A stretch of DNA of 64,000 bases from Vesta saturnalis (GCA_036346205.1 JARFJB010000534.1:2506001-2570000), one strand, 5' to 3'. Positions 1 to 11,717 are shown, counted from the stretch's first letter. Notes: generated by a model from the sequence alone, not told the origin. Program-made: numbers and translations.

Positions 1-13
1 TTCCAATGATTTT

Positions 14-713
14 CTACGTCACCAAAGAGAACTCCAAGAGCTTCTTGATATTGAAATTTGAAACGGAAAATCCGAAACACACTTCATAAATCAAATACAA
101 TTGATTTTTAGTGTAGGTACTATCGAATCCAACCAGAAAATGCTTTAAAGGAAATGAAGGTGTTGATCTGATAACACCACACGTTAAACCCAAACATAAA
201 TTTGTTGTCTTCTTTGCTCGACATGATGCGGATATTCTTCTTCTGATCAGAGATGCTCGTTGTGTCAATTAATCATGCCGCAATTTGGAAATCTCATTTC
301 GTCCGTCTAAAGCACCTTTAAACTACGTATCGACTCCACACTTATTTCTAAGCCGCGCACAAAACTCTATACGCCGATCATTATCACCAGTGAGCAGTGT
401 TCGTGAAGCTAATAACCTATAGGGGTGGAACTTTTGCCATTTGAACACTCGTATGAAGTTGATGCCTTCCGCATAACAGATTCTAACATGTGTCCACTTG
501 GGCAGCTTCATTAATGTGCGTTGTTTCATTTCTGGGTTTACAGAAAGATCTATATTCAGCCAAAACATCATATACTCCTTTAATTGTGCGCTGAAAACTT
601 TGACGGTGTTCAAAACAGAGGACAAACAATTGCTGTGCAGCTCGTACTTCGTTTGTTTGACTCCGAAGGTAACATTCAACTATATCACGCTTTTTTAGAT
701 TAGAAAAACGCAC
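14..713 (-). pseudogene. Mariner-like transposase N-terminal remnant (DUF4817-type HTH)
   Basis: Two frames on the minus strand together read as the start of an IS630/Tc1/mariner-superfamily transposase. From 713 downward, a helix-turn-helix region (NEVRAAQQLF, then YRSFCKPRN) resembles the DUF4817 N-terminal module common in arthropod mariner-like elements. After a frameshift it continues with FHPYRLLASRTLL and DNDRRIEFCARL, the usual spacer before the catalytic domain. No DDE motif follows; the sequence below about 330 is not recognisable and runs to the window edge. Its upstream side (945-1112) matches a repeat at 46527-46735, which may be the terminal region of the same family. Family recognition is from motifs only. 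Confidence 0.6.
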
Positions 714-944
714 AGTAGCGACTAAAAACCAATCTTTAGAGTACTTTCAATATAAATATCAAGGTAATATGAGTAGCATTTTTCAATCAACAAAGGCTTC
801 GATGTCCTACCATACCCATAATTCTGAAATTAAACCGGAAAAACGGCCGCATTTCTGCAGTTTTTCAAAGTTACTATGCCATATTTGTATCGTTACAATT
901 ATCTACAATTTCTTCTATTGAACTTTTTTTTCATAAAGTAGAAA

Positions 945-1110
945 TGACGGATTTATACGCTTTCTTAAAGTATCAAGTTAGTATTGGGCTTTTTGAGGAA
1001 AACAAAAGGTACACTGAATTGGACTCATAAAACAGCAAATTTTCCCATTTAACCGTCTCGCTATGTGCTCTAGGTTCTGAGATTCTCACAGTAGACTTAA
1101 AAAAGCTCAA

Positions 1111-1112
<2 letters not shown>
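945..1112. repeat. Dispersed repeat, probable mariner-family terminal region
   Basis: This stretch shares many short blocks, in the same order, with 46527-46735: TATACGC, GTACTGAATTG or a close variant, AACAGCAAATTTT, CCCATTT, and CAGTAGAC or CATAGTAGAC before a CCTGT/CCTAT end. It lies upstream of the mariner-like remnant at 14-713. I infer that both are 5' terminal regions of one family; the second copy has no coding part. Confidence 0.5.

Positions 1113-1178
<66 letters not shown>
1113..1178. repeat. TA dinucleotide microsatellite
   Basis: About 33 uninterrupted TA units, directly next to the end of the preceding repeat and just before the piggyBac-like element. Confidence 0.97.
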
Positions 1179-1179
<1 letters not shown>

Positions 1180-1265
1180 GTATGTATATATTGGAAGTAA
1201 GTTAACAGGTTAAGCGCCACAACATAGACCGGTGTCTGCCAGGAAACTGCAAGCATGGGCTATGT

Positions 1266-1281
1266 CAGACACCGGTGTCTG
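1266..1281. promoter_or_regulatory. Subterminal palindrome of piggyBac-like element (left pair)
   Basis: CAGACACCGGTGTCTG is a perfect 16-bp palindrome 60 bp inside the left end. A partial copy (CCGGTGTCTG) lies at 1229-1238. By analogy with subterminal repeats of other transposons these may be transposase binding sites; that role is inferred. Confidence 0.7.
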
Positions 1282-1538
1282 CTAGATCAACCAAAATTGA
1301 TCGGGTTGGTATAACCAGACATACACACTGTTGTATGATTTGCTCTTGTTGCGTGTCTACGTTGGCTCTGGTTTACTTCAAACCGGCGCCAAGTTCCTGC
1401 TAGGTATTTCGTCTTCCGAAACATTGCATTTAAACTGAAATTCATACAATTAAAACTCATGTCATGAAAAATAGATTTTTACTGATTGCAAATCAAATAA
1501 ACATAAGACATACTTCATTCCGAAGGTACAAAACAACA

Positions 1539-2695
1539 CTAGTACGTGTTTTTCATGTGAAATTCATTGAAACATTCCAGGCAATATCTCGGATATCCAT
1601 CGCAGTTGTAGCAATTTATAGTTGTTCTCTTTGCTTTCCTTTTTTGAAGTAAACCCTTCTGCGGCTGCAGTACTTGCAGTTTTCTCTAATTTTGCTATCC
1701 AATTTGGTAAACACCTGTGTAGGTTTAGGGTCTTCTATCGAATTTTAATGGAAAAACAAGAATCAGTTATAGAAATGTCCTCTTCTTGTACTTCCTTATA
1801 AATGAAATGTGCATTCATCATGGAAGTGGCAAGAATCGTTCCAACAGCTAGCTTTTTGTTCCATCGGATGGTACGACTGAAAGTAGTACAATAGCTAGAT
1901 ATTTGGTCAGAAACGTCAATTAATCTTTTTCCATTATTGTAATTAATTATGGCTTTGGGTTTTGTTATTTGCTTTCTATGGCGTTGATCCTGAAGAGTTT
2001 CATCAGTATGACAAGTAGCTGGAACCAGGACGTCCCTTTTGTCATGCCATTTTACAATGCATATCCTTCTTTCGCTCTTACGCTGCCATTTCACACCTTT
2101 TCAAAATTTTCTTACTACACAATTGGAATTCCAATACTGTTATTTCGCAATGTACCCAATTAATGGGTATTTTGATTTAGAAGTAAATGTGCAATTTGAA
2201 GACTTGTGCACAAGTTATTCGAAATGCAAATTCTTCCCGTTTCCAATAATTCCATTGCAAAATTCAAAAGAATTCCTGTAGCGATTGCCAATAGTGAATT
2301 TGGTCCCTTTTCTTTTCCGGCATATATACCTTTTTGTGGATTATATTGTAATATTCCCCTGAATGATACTACCGTCTCATCGATACTAAATGTTCTTCCG
2401 GGAGTGTACATTTTCTGATATTTTTTTGTAAGTTTATCTAAAAGTGATTCTCAGAAAAGTAAATCATTTTTAACAACGTTCGCCTTGAAAATTCATTTTT
2501 TCTTATGGTGTTTATTCCAACAATTCCCATATACCCCATCAGATCTACAAACCGAATTATTTCGGTTCTGTCAGTAGGTTCCCATGACTGAATGCGAGCG
2601 CTGTTGAACAAAGCTATAGTGTGACTGCGTGTTCGATCGTGTACAGAGCAGACACCGGTGTTGGCTTCCACATTGGGGAGGACCAGAGAAGACAC
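1539..2695 (-). pseudogene. PiggyBac transposase remnant with C-terminal Cys-rich domain
   Basis: Four minus-strand pieces in different frames read in order as a piggyBac (PGBD-type) transposase. They are an N-terminal part with WEPTDRTEIIRFVDLMGYMG; the first catalytic block FSIDETVVSFRG; a block SNNLCTSLQIAHLLL, where the family normally has DN so the second Asp appears lost; then KWHDKRDVL and LIDVSDQISSYC with the third Asp. The C-terminus has a Cys-rich zinc-binding motif, CYNCDGYPRYCLECFNEFH, ending at a TAG at 1539-1541. At least three frameshifts and internal stops separate the blocks. The acidic N-terminal region is missing, so this copy cannot make active enzyme. Confidence 0.85.
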
Positions 2696-2701
2696 CGGTG
2701 T
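2649..2701. promoter_or_regulatory. Subterminal palindromes of piggyBac-like element (right pair)
   Basis: Two copies of AGACACCGGTGT lie at about 2650-2661 and 2690-2701, mirroring the left pair. The first falls inside the first codons of the surviving transposase frame. Confidence 0.7.
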
Positions 2702-2850
2702 TTTCAGCTATTTTTTTTTAATTACACGAATATCCACCTAAAATGGTACTAAGAAGTTGTAAATGAACCTAAAGCATGAGAATCGGATCTAAAATCATTT
2801 TGGTCCAGGACAAAGTTTAAGTCAAAAACTTGTAGTGCTTAACCTGTTAA

Positions 2851-3679
2851 GAACCTTTAACAGATAAACATGAGAAATTAGAAACAAAGCAATGTAAATG
2901 TGACTTTAAACATCTAAAGTATTGATTTTTCCAAATTCTTGACCTGATGAGCAAATTCAATAAGCTTGAACCATAACAATCTTATTATGTCTTAAAAATT
3001 CTTGAAAAGGAAATAAAGTAGCCGTACTATGCATTTTTATATGTAATTTTAACACCGTTGTTGAAGCTTCTTCATAATACAGGAGGGTATCCCAAAAATT
3101 TGAACAAACTATCGCATCCCAGTTTTCTAATTTAAATCAACCCAGCGTTTTATTAAGCCCCTAAGCCCGATAATACTCATACTACCAAGCCACTAGTCTT
3201 GACATCTTATCGCTGCTGCACCAAATGGCCTTGCCGCACCAGCAGATTTCCAGCTCTCAGGTCCTGCTTCAATATTTACAGCCTCGTTTGTTATTGCAAG
3301 ATATTAACGAGAAGATTAGTTTATGTGTTTTCCACGTGAACATTGAAGTTTAATAATTAATTTATTGAGCTATAGTGTGTTTTATATTGTTTTTATATAG
3401 TTACATTTCCATTAGTTTCAAATATATCTATTTAGCAAATATTAATAATAGTAAATATTACTGTTTATTAGTCAGTGCATAGTAGTTAACAATATTTATC
3501 AAGAAGAACTTAAGCTAAACCTTGGAATAATAGGCTAAATCCGTGGTACTAACAAATATAAACCAGCACATATCGTTAAAGTTACATCACATGACGCCTA
3601 TTCCTTCTTAAGTATTTTATATCATAAAACGCTAGATGGCTATAATAACAATTTTCTAGACTAGTGTGTGAAAGGTACC
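2851..3679. other. AT-rich stretch, nothing recognised
   Basis: No open frame, RNA gene or clear repeat end was seen between the piggyBac-like element and the pogo-like copy. Confidence 0.5.
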
Positions 3680-3984
3680 GTTCCAATCGGAAAACTTGTT
3701 TTCCTTATTTTTTGTGTCAGTTGGGGTACTTTTTTTCCGTTTCAGATTTTGTATCCACTCTTTTGTTGCCTTTGTTTACAGTCTTCTCCTTACTGTTTAT
3801 CTTCTTTTTATTTGTTTTCTCGTTTAGTTTTTCCAGTCTTAATCTTTTTCGTTCATCGTTTTATTCTTTTAGTTTCTTCTTCTTTTTCCTTTCTCTTAAT
3901 CCATTGAGTAGATGTGATTGCAAACGTAACATTTTCTCCTTTCTTATTTTTGCTCGCACACCATAAACTTTCTTCTAGAGAGAA

Positions 3985-4952
3985 ATGCTTCTGCATTACT
4001 TGTTCTTGCTCTATCCCATTTGTAGTTTCGTCAACTTTGGAAATAATTTGAATATATTTGCTTCACGAGATTCGAAGGACATCCAGTTATTCTTACCATC
4101 ATCAAAAACAATTGGTATAATATTTATATTGATGTCATCTAACATAATGTTTTCTGCTTCATTAAAAGTTTACGTAACACCTATATTTTCGATGTTGTTT
4201 TTTTCTATATTCGTCGTTTTATATAGTTGAATATAGTTGAATACTTCTTCCACAATTTGAAAGGATATCGTCACATTTTTCGTAATTTACAGCTTTGAAT
4301 TGATTTATTTTATTAAATCCAACAATCTCCACAAAATCGCTATAACTTAAAAACGTGTGGGTCATATTTTCTGCGTGATCTCTTTGACAATCATTTGTCT
4401 TATTTTGAGCACCTAAACATTTAGTAAAATCGATTGCATTTGGATTCCAGGGACATAATCCAGTTGCCCTAAAGCCGCTATTTATTGCTTGAAATGTTGC
4501 AATTTCATCCACAACCAACTTTAATATAGGAGCAAAATGTTCATTCGTTAGTGCCTCCGATGGATGATCTCGTCTCCATTGTATAATCCAGCCACTCTTA
4601 ATTAGCCTCAAAGCTGCGACGTCCGCCGGTTGTAGAATTCTTGCAGCATTTGGGTATAAGCATATTAAAATAGATTGAAGTTTTACGCATAAAGAGCTAA
4701 GTTCATAAGTAAGGTGAGTACTGTGACCATCCAAAAATAAAATAAATGGAAAAATGGTGCTCATTTTTTGCAAACTAGGATACAAACATTTTTAATATAA
4801 TCATGAATAACTTCAGCTTTCATCCAACATGTGTCTGAAAATCTTATACCCCATCCCACGGGAATTGATTGACCGACTTTCAAAGGTAATCGTTTATAAG
4901 GGTAGACAATCATTGGTGGTGTTACTTTACCTGATGCAGTAAAACTAAACAA
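3985..4952 (-). pseudogene. Pogo-like DDE transposase remnant
   Basis: Two overlapping frames (start at 4952, shift near 4770) give the C-terminal half of a DDE_1/pogo-type transposase. FSFTASGKVTPPMIVYPYKR is followed by WGIRFSDTCWMK, then LFLDGHSTHLT with the second catalytic Asp, and ILQPADVAALR with the third, about 35 residues later. The end reads SGFRATGLCPWNPNAIDF, the typical GLxPxNP close of the DDE domain. Downstream, decayed sequence to about 3680 still encodes a Lys/Glu-rich tail matching the copy at 6532-8255. The N-terminal HTH and first Asp are absent. The frame shift and stops make it inactive. Confidence 0.85.
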
Positions 4953-5290
4953 CAGTTAGGAGGTAATGGGTTCGAGTCCCGTTCCGTCTACTTTGTATGA
5001 GGTTTTATTAGGGGTTTTCCTCATACACATGTAGCGGCATGGTCACTGCTATATTCACACCATGTGCGGCTACTTAGCCGAATGCTGGGATACTATTTTT
5101 CCCCTCAGAACCCTAACTCCGTTCCTTCCGAACCTATCCTGACCATACCCATTCTTAATCCCACCATGCATATATACGTAATGTATGTATGTATGCTGGG
5201 AATCCATGATTGTGGCTGAAGGAGCTCGGAAAGTTCAATCAGCCCCCCCCCCCCTTGAGGAGGGAATGAAATTCGTGGCCTTTTCTTTTT
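4953..5290 (+). mobile_element. Probable tRNA-derived SINE, 5'-truncated
   Basis: GGGTTCGAGTCCC at about 4969-4981 is a good RNA polymerase III box B in a tRNA T-arm context. It is followed by about 300 bp of GC-richer sequence unlike the surroundings, including (ATGT)n at about 5180-5193 and a run of about 13 C near 5245. The insertion cuts the pogo-like frame right after its surviving start. No box A was found, so the 5' end is probably truncated. No target duplication was identified; the right boundary is a guess. Confidence 0.5.
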
Positions 5291-6531
5291 CCTTTATAAG
5301 AAAAATATTTATTTGGATATAAGATTTAAAAGCAAACAAATAATACTCAATTATGATCTTTACGCTCTGATTGACCGCATTGCCAATCATTAATAATAAC
5401 CAAAAAATCGTAACTAGCTGTTGGCCACCAAAAATTTCAAACTAAATATTATTTTAAAAGCATAAAATACCGTAATTTAGTGAAAGTAAGTATTTAAGAT
5501 ATAATACAAATAATTGTTAAGGACCACTTACGAATTTATGCACGTTCTTATGATCTCACGAAAATTAAGGTTAGTTTGTAGTGTAAATCCGTAACGGCCA
5601 CTTTGAAACACACACACACTCTCACTCTCATAGTGTTCTGCTGTTATAATAGGCAACCATATACAGCAAATTAGCAATGTTGCAAAAATACAATACTATG
5701 GGTGATACATATTATTTTCTGGGCTAAATTGTTAATAAATGACGTTTTATATAGACGGCCAATAACCAACCACAACAAAAACTACAAGAGGCCAATCTCT
5801 GGGTGTTTTACCCTAACTGAAAGAAATACTTTGAGAAAGCAATTATAATATTAAGGTAACGGGTACAGTCATTGGTCGCTCACTAATGATTGGCCACTTT
5901 AATATTAATCCTAAATATTAAGATTTCTTAAAAGAATAAGGAAATAAATTGTTTTGTATTGCACTTTGGCAACGTTTGTTATTCTTTTCTATAACGGTTG
6001 TTGTTTCAGTTACTAGTAGTTTAAAGTTACGATAGGTGTGTCTTAGCGTCTCTTAAGTTTTAAGTGCATTACAAAGGATTTCTTAAGCATCGCCGTTGAC
6101 AAGGTAAGCTATTTTGGTTAAGAATGTTGTTTTAGTTTAATAGCTTGATGTTTTATAGTAATTTATTGGGGTAATTCTTACATTGTTGGTGGTTTTATAG
6201 GTTAAGTTATGAATTTTGGTGGTAATTTTTGGCGGCCAACAACTGTGACTAAAATATATCCGCGTTACAGTGAATGGCCTACCCGGCCAATTACTGTCAC
6301 AATATTAAATTAAATTATTTTATATGTAATTTAAGTTTTTAGACTATTTTCTATTAAATTAAAAGATTGCACCTATTTTTTTACATTTTTGCGCGAATTA
6401 CCAGTTTTTGGACGATTGCCAATCACTAATCCATAAGATGGCCAATAACTGTAATGTCCGGTCAGACTACTTTTTTTTTACCTGGGTTGGTGCAAAATAG
6501 CTAGAAATTATTCTTATTTTCAGATTTAAAA

Positions 6532-8255
6532 ATGACAAACTGTAAGAACGATAAAAAGTACGACAAAAAATATACAGAAGATCTTCAGTTGACTTTGCAA
6601 GCTATTGAAAGTGGCATGAGCCAACAAAAAGCTGCCGCGCAATTTAAAGTGCCGAGAGAAAGACTGCAATTCAGAGCAAGCGAGAATTTTCAAGAAAAAC
6701 TACCTTTGGACCAAGTCCTATTCTCTCTTTGGAAGAAGAGAATCGTCTAAAAAATTGGATTTTTACGTGCCAGAAGAAAGGTTTTCCAGTGAGAGTAGAC
6801 GATGTACAAGACTCACTCAAAGGTTTTTTAGACGAAAATCCTCGTGATAATCCATTTATCGAGATTTAAGTGTACGAACTCCAGAAGCCATCGTAACAGT
6901 AGCAAGTTCCGTTGTTTCTGGAAACAACATCAAAAAGTGGTTCACCGGTGTTCAAGAATATTTGCACCGTAAGGGATACAGTGATGTTCTTCAAGATCCG
7001 TCACGTATATTAAATGGCGATGATTTTATGCCCCAAGAACAAACGAGTGCTGGCTGTAAGAGGAAGCAAAAATGTTAATGAGATAGGACATAACCCGAAA
7101 GTTAATTTGATGGTTATGTTTACGTTTGCAGCATCTGGAGAAATAACAACATCAATGATTATCTACCCTTATAAAAGAATTCCATCTAATGTTGTAAATT
7201 CAGTTCCGCAAGGGTGGGGTATAGGGTGTAGCGATACAGGGTGGATGAAAAATGACAGTTTTTATGAATACACAGAAAATGTCTAGCTGCTAAAAACACA
7301 AGATTTCCTGTTATTTTATTTGTTGACGGACACAAGACTCACCTAACTCACCAAACTAGTGAAATATGTTCAAAGTTAAAAATCATCCTATTCGCATTAT
7401 ATACCAACGTCACTAGAATTATGCAGCCAGCAGATGTTACAGCATTTAAATCGTTAAAAATCTATTGGAATCAAGCAGTTTTGAAATTTAGACGAGGAAA
7501 CCCAAACTCAGTTGTTACTAAAAAAAACTTTACTGTGGTATTAAATACAGCAAACAGTAAATTGAAGGTTGATTCCGTTGTCAATGGATTTAAAGCATCA
7601 GGATTATATCCATGAAATCCTGAGGCACTAGATTTTTCAAAATGTGTAGGAAAGGTCAACCATCCAAATAAAAATTTTAATCAAACTACTTGTGAGGAAA
7701 AATCAACAATATATAATGATTTTGTCCAGACAACTGGAGCTGCTAAAATATTAGCAATGGAAAATTTAGATAATTCCGAAAACCTTACTGGAGATTCAAG
7801 ATTACTTTACAATGTTTTCAAAGCATTTAAAAACAGACTCTGTATCGCTAATTTACCGACACTTCAGCCTGCAGAGAATGATGAAATTACATTTAACATA
7901 GAAGATATACCTATTGCCACAGAAGATAACATAACTTTGGATATTCCATCGACATCTAATGTTTGCGGAGACTTCAGAACAGAACTATAGTGAAGAGAAT
8001 GTATCCACCGAAGAAATTAATACGTGTATTGACAAGTTCCGTTTTTGGCCGAAAACTCAGAACAGAAAAGGTAAAAAACAAACGGAAAGATTGCCTTTCG
8101 TACTAACCTCTTTAGATCGTCAAAATGCAAAGAGACGTAAAATTGAAGAAAAATGAGAATATGAAAGATTGAAAGAAGAAAGAAAGCGAAAGCGAATGGA
8201 AACGAAATTAACCATTAATGTTAAAAAGAGTCAACAAACCAAAGTAAAAACTTAA
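6532..8255 (+). pseudogene. Pogo-like transposase, part before nested insertion
   Basis: MTNCKNDKKYDKKYTEDLQL and SGMSQQKAAAQFKVPRERL at the start form a Psq-type helix-turn-helix (DNA binding). After a frameshift the CENPB-type region and the first catalytic block (around 7010, reading NGDDF where the family has NGDET) precede LAVRGSKNVNEIGHNPK, FTFAASGEITTSMIIYPYKR and WGIGCSDTGWMK. LFVDGHKTHLT at about 7315 carries the second Asp and IMQPADVTAFKSLK at about 7420 the third, 35 residues on. VNGFKASGLYP and a linker follow, then a Lys/Arg-rich tail (QNAKRRKIEEK) to about 8255. Several frameshifts and stops are present. The protein's C-terminus lies beyond the nested element. Confidence 0.85.
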
Positions 8256-8263
8256 AAGAGGTA

Positions 8264-11030
8264 GGGTAAATCGGGGAGACTTGGACCACTTTTCGTCTCA
8301 TTCGTATAACTTTTATGATTATAGTTTTATTTCACTTTTGATATGTTGGCTACATAGTGTACCATATAAACTTTAATAAGACATACTTTAGCATTACTGT
8401 GATTATAAATAAAAAAGCTACGATTAATAAAAATAACATAACAGTGGTCCATCTCACACTTACCTACTTGGGTGAGATGGACCGGTAGCTCGGGAGAGAC
8501 GGACTGCATAAAATAATGAAACATAGGTAGGTATAAAAAAGTAAATTTGAAAACCAATTTATTGTAACATTATAAGACAAATTTAGTAATACATTTAAGT
8601 ATAAATTGAATTCTATCACTTCTAAAATTTCTCCTTCTTAATGTTTATTTTCTTTCTTTCATAGGCCTACATCTTCTCCCTTTCACCACAGAAGTCACAC
8701 TTATTCTCATATCTTGAACAGACTTCATGGGACCATAGGGAATACTGAACACATTTTATCCAATCTTCTTGTTTATTAGTTTCGATATACAGTTCACCAC
8801 AACCAACACATTCATCTTCATCGCATTCTTCCGTAGTAATTTCGTCATCGTCAACGATGTCTATTAAGTCGACAATTTCTTCGTCTGATGAGGAGAAAGA
8901 GTGAATAATTTTTTTTTCTGTTTTTTATCTTTATATTTCTGTTCTATTTTACGTTTTTTCTTTTGTCCATCTGATGTCAATCTTTTCCGCTTTCCCTTCT
9001 CTTTCTGTTCTTTTTTCATCTTTTTCTCCTCCTCTTTCTGTTTTACAGCTTCAATATTTTGAAGACAGTTTAAAACTTTTGATGATTCAGCCTTCCTCTT
9101 AGAATTAATACTTTTGTTCATAGACGGAACAGGGGATATTTCTCCCAAAAGTTTTGTAGGCGTTAGCTTAGGAGTCGAATTTTGTGATATGAGGTTGTTG
9201 GGCTGGAGTTTAGTAGGTGTCTTCTGTGGGGTTATAGTTGCTTCACTTGAGGGATCTTTTGATGTGTTTGGGATGCAAGGTCAGATCTGTGAATTGGTTG
9301 GTTTTGCTGATTTGAAGACGTGCTTGGGATTGATGGATTGGGGCTTTGAGTGAGTTGGTTTACTGCTGCTGTTCTGCTGTACTACAAGTAGGTATAGGTT
9401 CAGACCTATCTTAATTCAAATACGCATAATCTGGAATTACAGCCATGTTTAATGGAATTAATCCACAAGCCTTGAATCCAATTATACCGTTTTCGACACT
9501 AGCTGATTTGGCTCATTTAGAAGTTTTCCAAACTGAAGACGGTTAATCTTCCTACTGGGATTGTTAAACATAAATGTTTTACAAGCATTAAAAAAGCTAC
9601 CCTTCAACGAGTTGAAAAATGACCAATGGGAAGTATGTGGTGGCGGGTTCAATAAAATAATGAGATGTTCTTCTGCGAACTCTAATGTTTTCAAACAGCT
9701 AGTGTGTGACGTGTGACCATCCAGTATAATCAACACTTTACCAGCTGGTTTCCTAGGCGTGAAGCGTGTTTTCAGCCAGTCGAGAAAAACATCGCTATTT
9801 ACATATGCAGACTTCTGTGACATGCTTACAACTGACCCTGGTGGCATTCCATCCATAAATTATTGCTTCAGGTTTTTTCCTTTCATTATAGTGTAAGGGA
9901 AAAGAAATGTACCCTCGCCATTCACACATGTCAGTACGGAGATCGCTTCCCCTTTCTCACCTGAGTAATTGAGGTGACGTCAATTTTTGAGCCTTTAATA
10001 GCTAATACACTGCTAGGTTTGTTGATGAGTTGCAACCCTGTTTCGTCCATGTTCTATACATGTCCTGGTTTTCCAATCAGATTATTTTCTTCCATTACAT
10101 TCTTTAGAAGTGCAAAATAGTCTTCAACAGTTTTCCTGTTCATCCCCTTAGTTCGAGCAACAGATACTCCTTCTGCCCTCCTTATCACTACATTATGGTG
10201 GCGAGCTTGAAAGGGATGCCGCCAGTCATAACCAGCTTGTTTTGATTCTATGTTAAAGGTGTGTGGAATGTTTAGCGTTTCTGCTAATTCAGAGGCTGTA
10301 TACCTTACAAGGTGCAAAACCCCGATCTTCTAATTTTTTAATATGTGTAGCAATCTTTTTTTCATTTTCAAATCCCAGAAGTGGTTGAGGTCCCAAACTA
10401 CCCTTAGAATAGTTTTGAGATTTAATCCTCCGTTTTAGTGTAGTTTTAGCTATATTAAAAGCTTTAGCGGCCGCATTAACTCCCATTAGATTGTCTTTTA
10501 CCGCATTCACGGCTTTTGTCAACGCATCTTCATCCCACTCCCCTCGACCACTTGCACCAGTCCTCTTGTAGACAGTTGGCATTTTTCTAGAACAGAAAAA
10601 TACCAACTATAACAGACAGAAATTAAAATCGTTAGTAAATTAATTACTGGTCCGTCTCTCTCTTACCAAAACAGTGGTCCATCTCTCCCAAAAAATATCA
10701 ATTGGGTGAGATGGACCACGGCGGCCATTACAGGTTAGTTTCATACCTACATAACTATGGAGCTCACAGTAAAAACACTAGCACGATTACACTAAAACTA
10801 AGTCTTACAGCGAAATATGTGTGTCTACAACTAAAAATTTTTCTACTTACCAAAACACAAAATGTTTTCTTTCTTCAAAACGACTGCAAGAAACACAACG
10901 AAACTTGGGCAGCGCGTTCATTACATTGAGACACATTACCCTGAGCAAGGTTCCAGCGCTCGCGTTGCGCATTCCTAAACTACGACGCTGGACCGTCTCA
11001 CCCTGTGGTCCATCTCTCCCGGATTTACCC
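8264..11030 (-). mobile_element. Tigger/pogo-like transposon nested in the pogo-like copy 2
   Basis: The left end is GGGTAAATCGGGGAGAC and the right end, reversed, GGGTAAATCCGGGAGAG; both continue with TGGACCAC. TA duplications flank it (8262-8263 and 11031-11032). A motif close to GGTCCATCTCWCCC recurs at least nine times near the ends (about 8278, 8451, 8471, 8493; 10651, 10674, 10705, 10992, 11006), alternating in orientation. The element sits in the 3' coding part of the host element, whose PHD-like C-terminus resumes at 11037. Confidence 0.93.
8667..10582 (-). pseudogene. Tigger-like transposase, PHD-like C-terminus, third Asp lost
   Basis: Read on the minus strand from ATG at 10580-10582: a Psq-type HTH (TKAVNAVKDNLMGVNAAAKAF, NIAKTTLKRR), a CENPB-like region (TASELAETLNIPHTFN, WRHPFQARHH), then NMDETGLQLINKP near 10040 with the first Asp, preceded by a stop. 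KVLIILDGHTSHTS near 9730 carries the second Asp. Where the family has a QPLDV block, the frame reads PPPHTSHWSFFNSLKG: an in-frame gap of about six residues has removed the third Asp. A Ser/Thr/Pro linker and a strongly basic stretch (9148-8900) follow. The end is an acidic segment and a PHD-like finger (CVGCGELY, QEDWIKC, WSHEVC, CDFCGE) finishing at TAG 8667-8669. Several frameshifts and stops occur. Confidence 0.85.
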
Positions 11031-11036
11031 TAAATA

Positions 11037-11717
11037 CAGCAGATTCTGTCACTATCGACGCAGATATTTCTAAAGAAGACATAGTTGTAAATTATAAAAA
11101 ATTAAAAGCACTACAAGGTGAAGTCAGAGTTCACATACCAGAAATAAATATGGACAAAGAGAAGCAAGAAGAGTGGAGAGACCAAATTCTAGATTCTCTA
11201 AAGGAAAACGTTCATTTGCCCGAAATTGTTCATAATAATGGATCGCCCAATGTATTTTCTGATGATCGAGACATTGCAAATTTTCCAAATATAAAGAATG
11301 CACCTAACAGCAGAAATACTGTCTGTAGTGGAAATACAAATAAAAAAAATTACCTGAATCTACTAAAAGAACGTTATTTTCTGGAAAATATGAGTATCCA
11401 GACAGTAAGAAACCCTTTGTTATCTCAGATATACTGATTAATCCATCTAAAAGCACCAATTTATTTGTAAAAAACCGGCTGGACAGAGAATTATGTTATT
11501 CTTGTTTGTTAAATATAACTAAATCAAAAATTGGAGTAAAATATCAGTTTTGTACTAGAAGCTATCATACTGCTTGTGCAGAGAAATCCCAGGAAACCGA
11601 AAACGTCGATCTTTTGTGTGCAATAGCTGTAAGAACAAAAAAACGTAAAATAAAAATTTTTAGGAATGGCCGGCCAATGACTATAATCCAATGTGCCAAT
11701 AACTATATTCAAATATA
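11037..11717 (+). pseudogene. Pogo-like transposase C-terminus after nested insertion
   Basis: This is the continuation of the frame broken at 8255. It starts with ADSVTIDADISKEDIVVNYK, runs through a charged linker (MDKEKQEEWRDQILDSLKE) and, after a stop and frameshift near 11437, gives a Cys/His-rich end: ELCYSCLLNITKSKIG, FCTRSYHTACAEK, then LLCAI before a basic tail. The Cys/His spacing resembles the PHD-like finger at the end of the nested Tigger-like protein. The frame ends at 11717, about 200 bp inside the right terminal repeat. Confidence 0.7.

Larger units (their letters stand above)
1206..2846 (-). mobile_element. PiggyBac-like DNA transposon with TTAA duplications
   Basis: Both ends are visible. 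TTAA at 1202-1205 is followed by CAGGTTAAGC; the right end is GCTTAACCTG followed by TTAA at 2847-2850. The inverted ends match for about 17 bp (CAGGTTAAGCRCYACAA). TTAA duplication is the hallmark of the piggyBac superfamily, and the enclosed minus-strand coding remnant confirms it. Just inside each end lie two copies of a CACCGGTGTC palindrome. The element is only about 1.64 kb, shorter than a normal autonomous piggyBac (about 2.4 kb or more), so it has lost sequence, mostly from the N-terminal part of the gene. Confidence 0.9.
3680..5820 (-). mobile_element. Pogo-like element, copy 1 (internally deleted)
   Basis: The minus-strand coding part (3985-4952) is clearly related to the plus-strand pogo-like element at 5860-11915. 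The non-coding 5' part also matches: the reverse complement of about 5425-5445 (TTTTTGGTGGCCAACAGCTA) corresponds to 6218-6245 of the other copy. Its 5' end appears to lie near 5817, where the reverse complement reads GTTAGGGTAAAACACC followed by CAGAGATTGGCC, similar to the other copy's end. The 3' end was not located. A SINE-like insertion and a deletion separate the 5' leader from the coding part. Confidence 0.6.

Noticed and set aside
3664..3966. Plus-strand Phe/Ser-rich frame that could look like a membrane protein
   Set aside because: Antisense of the Lys/Glu-rich tail of the pogo-like pseudogene.
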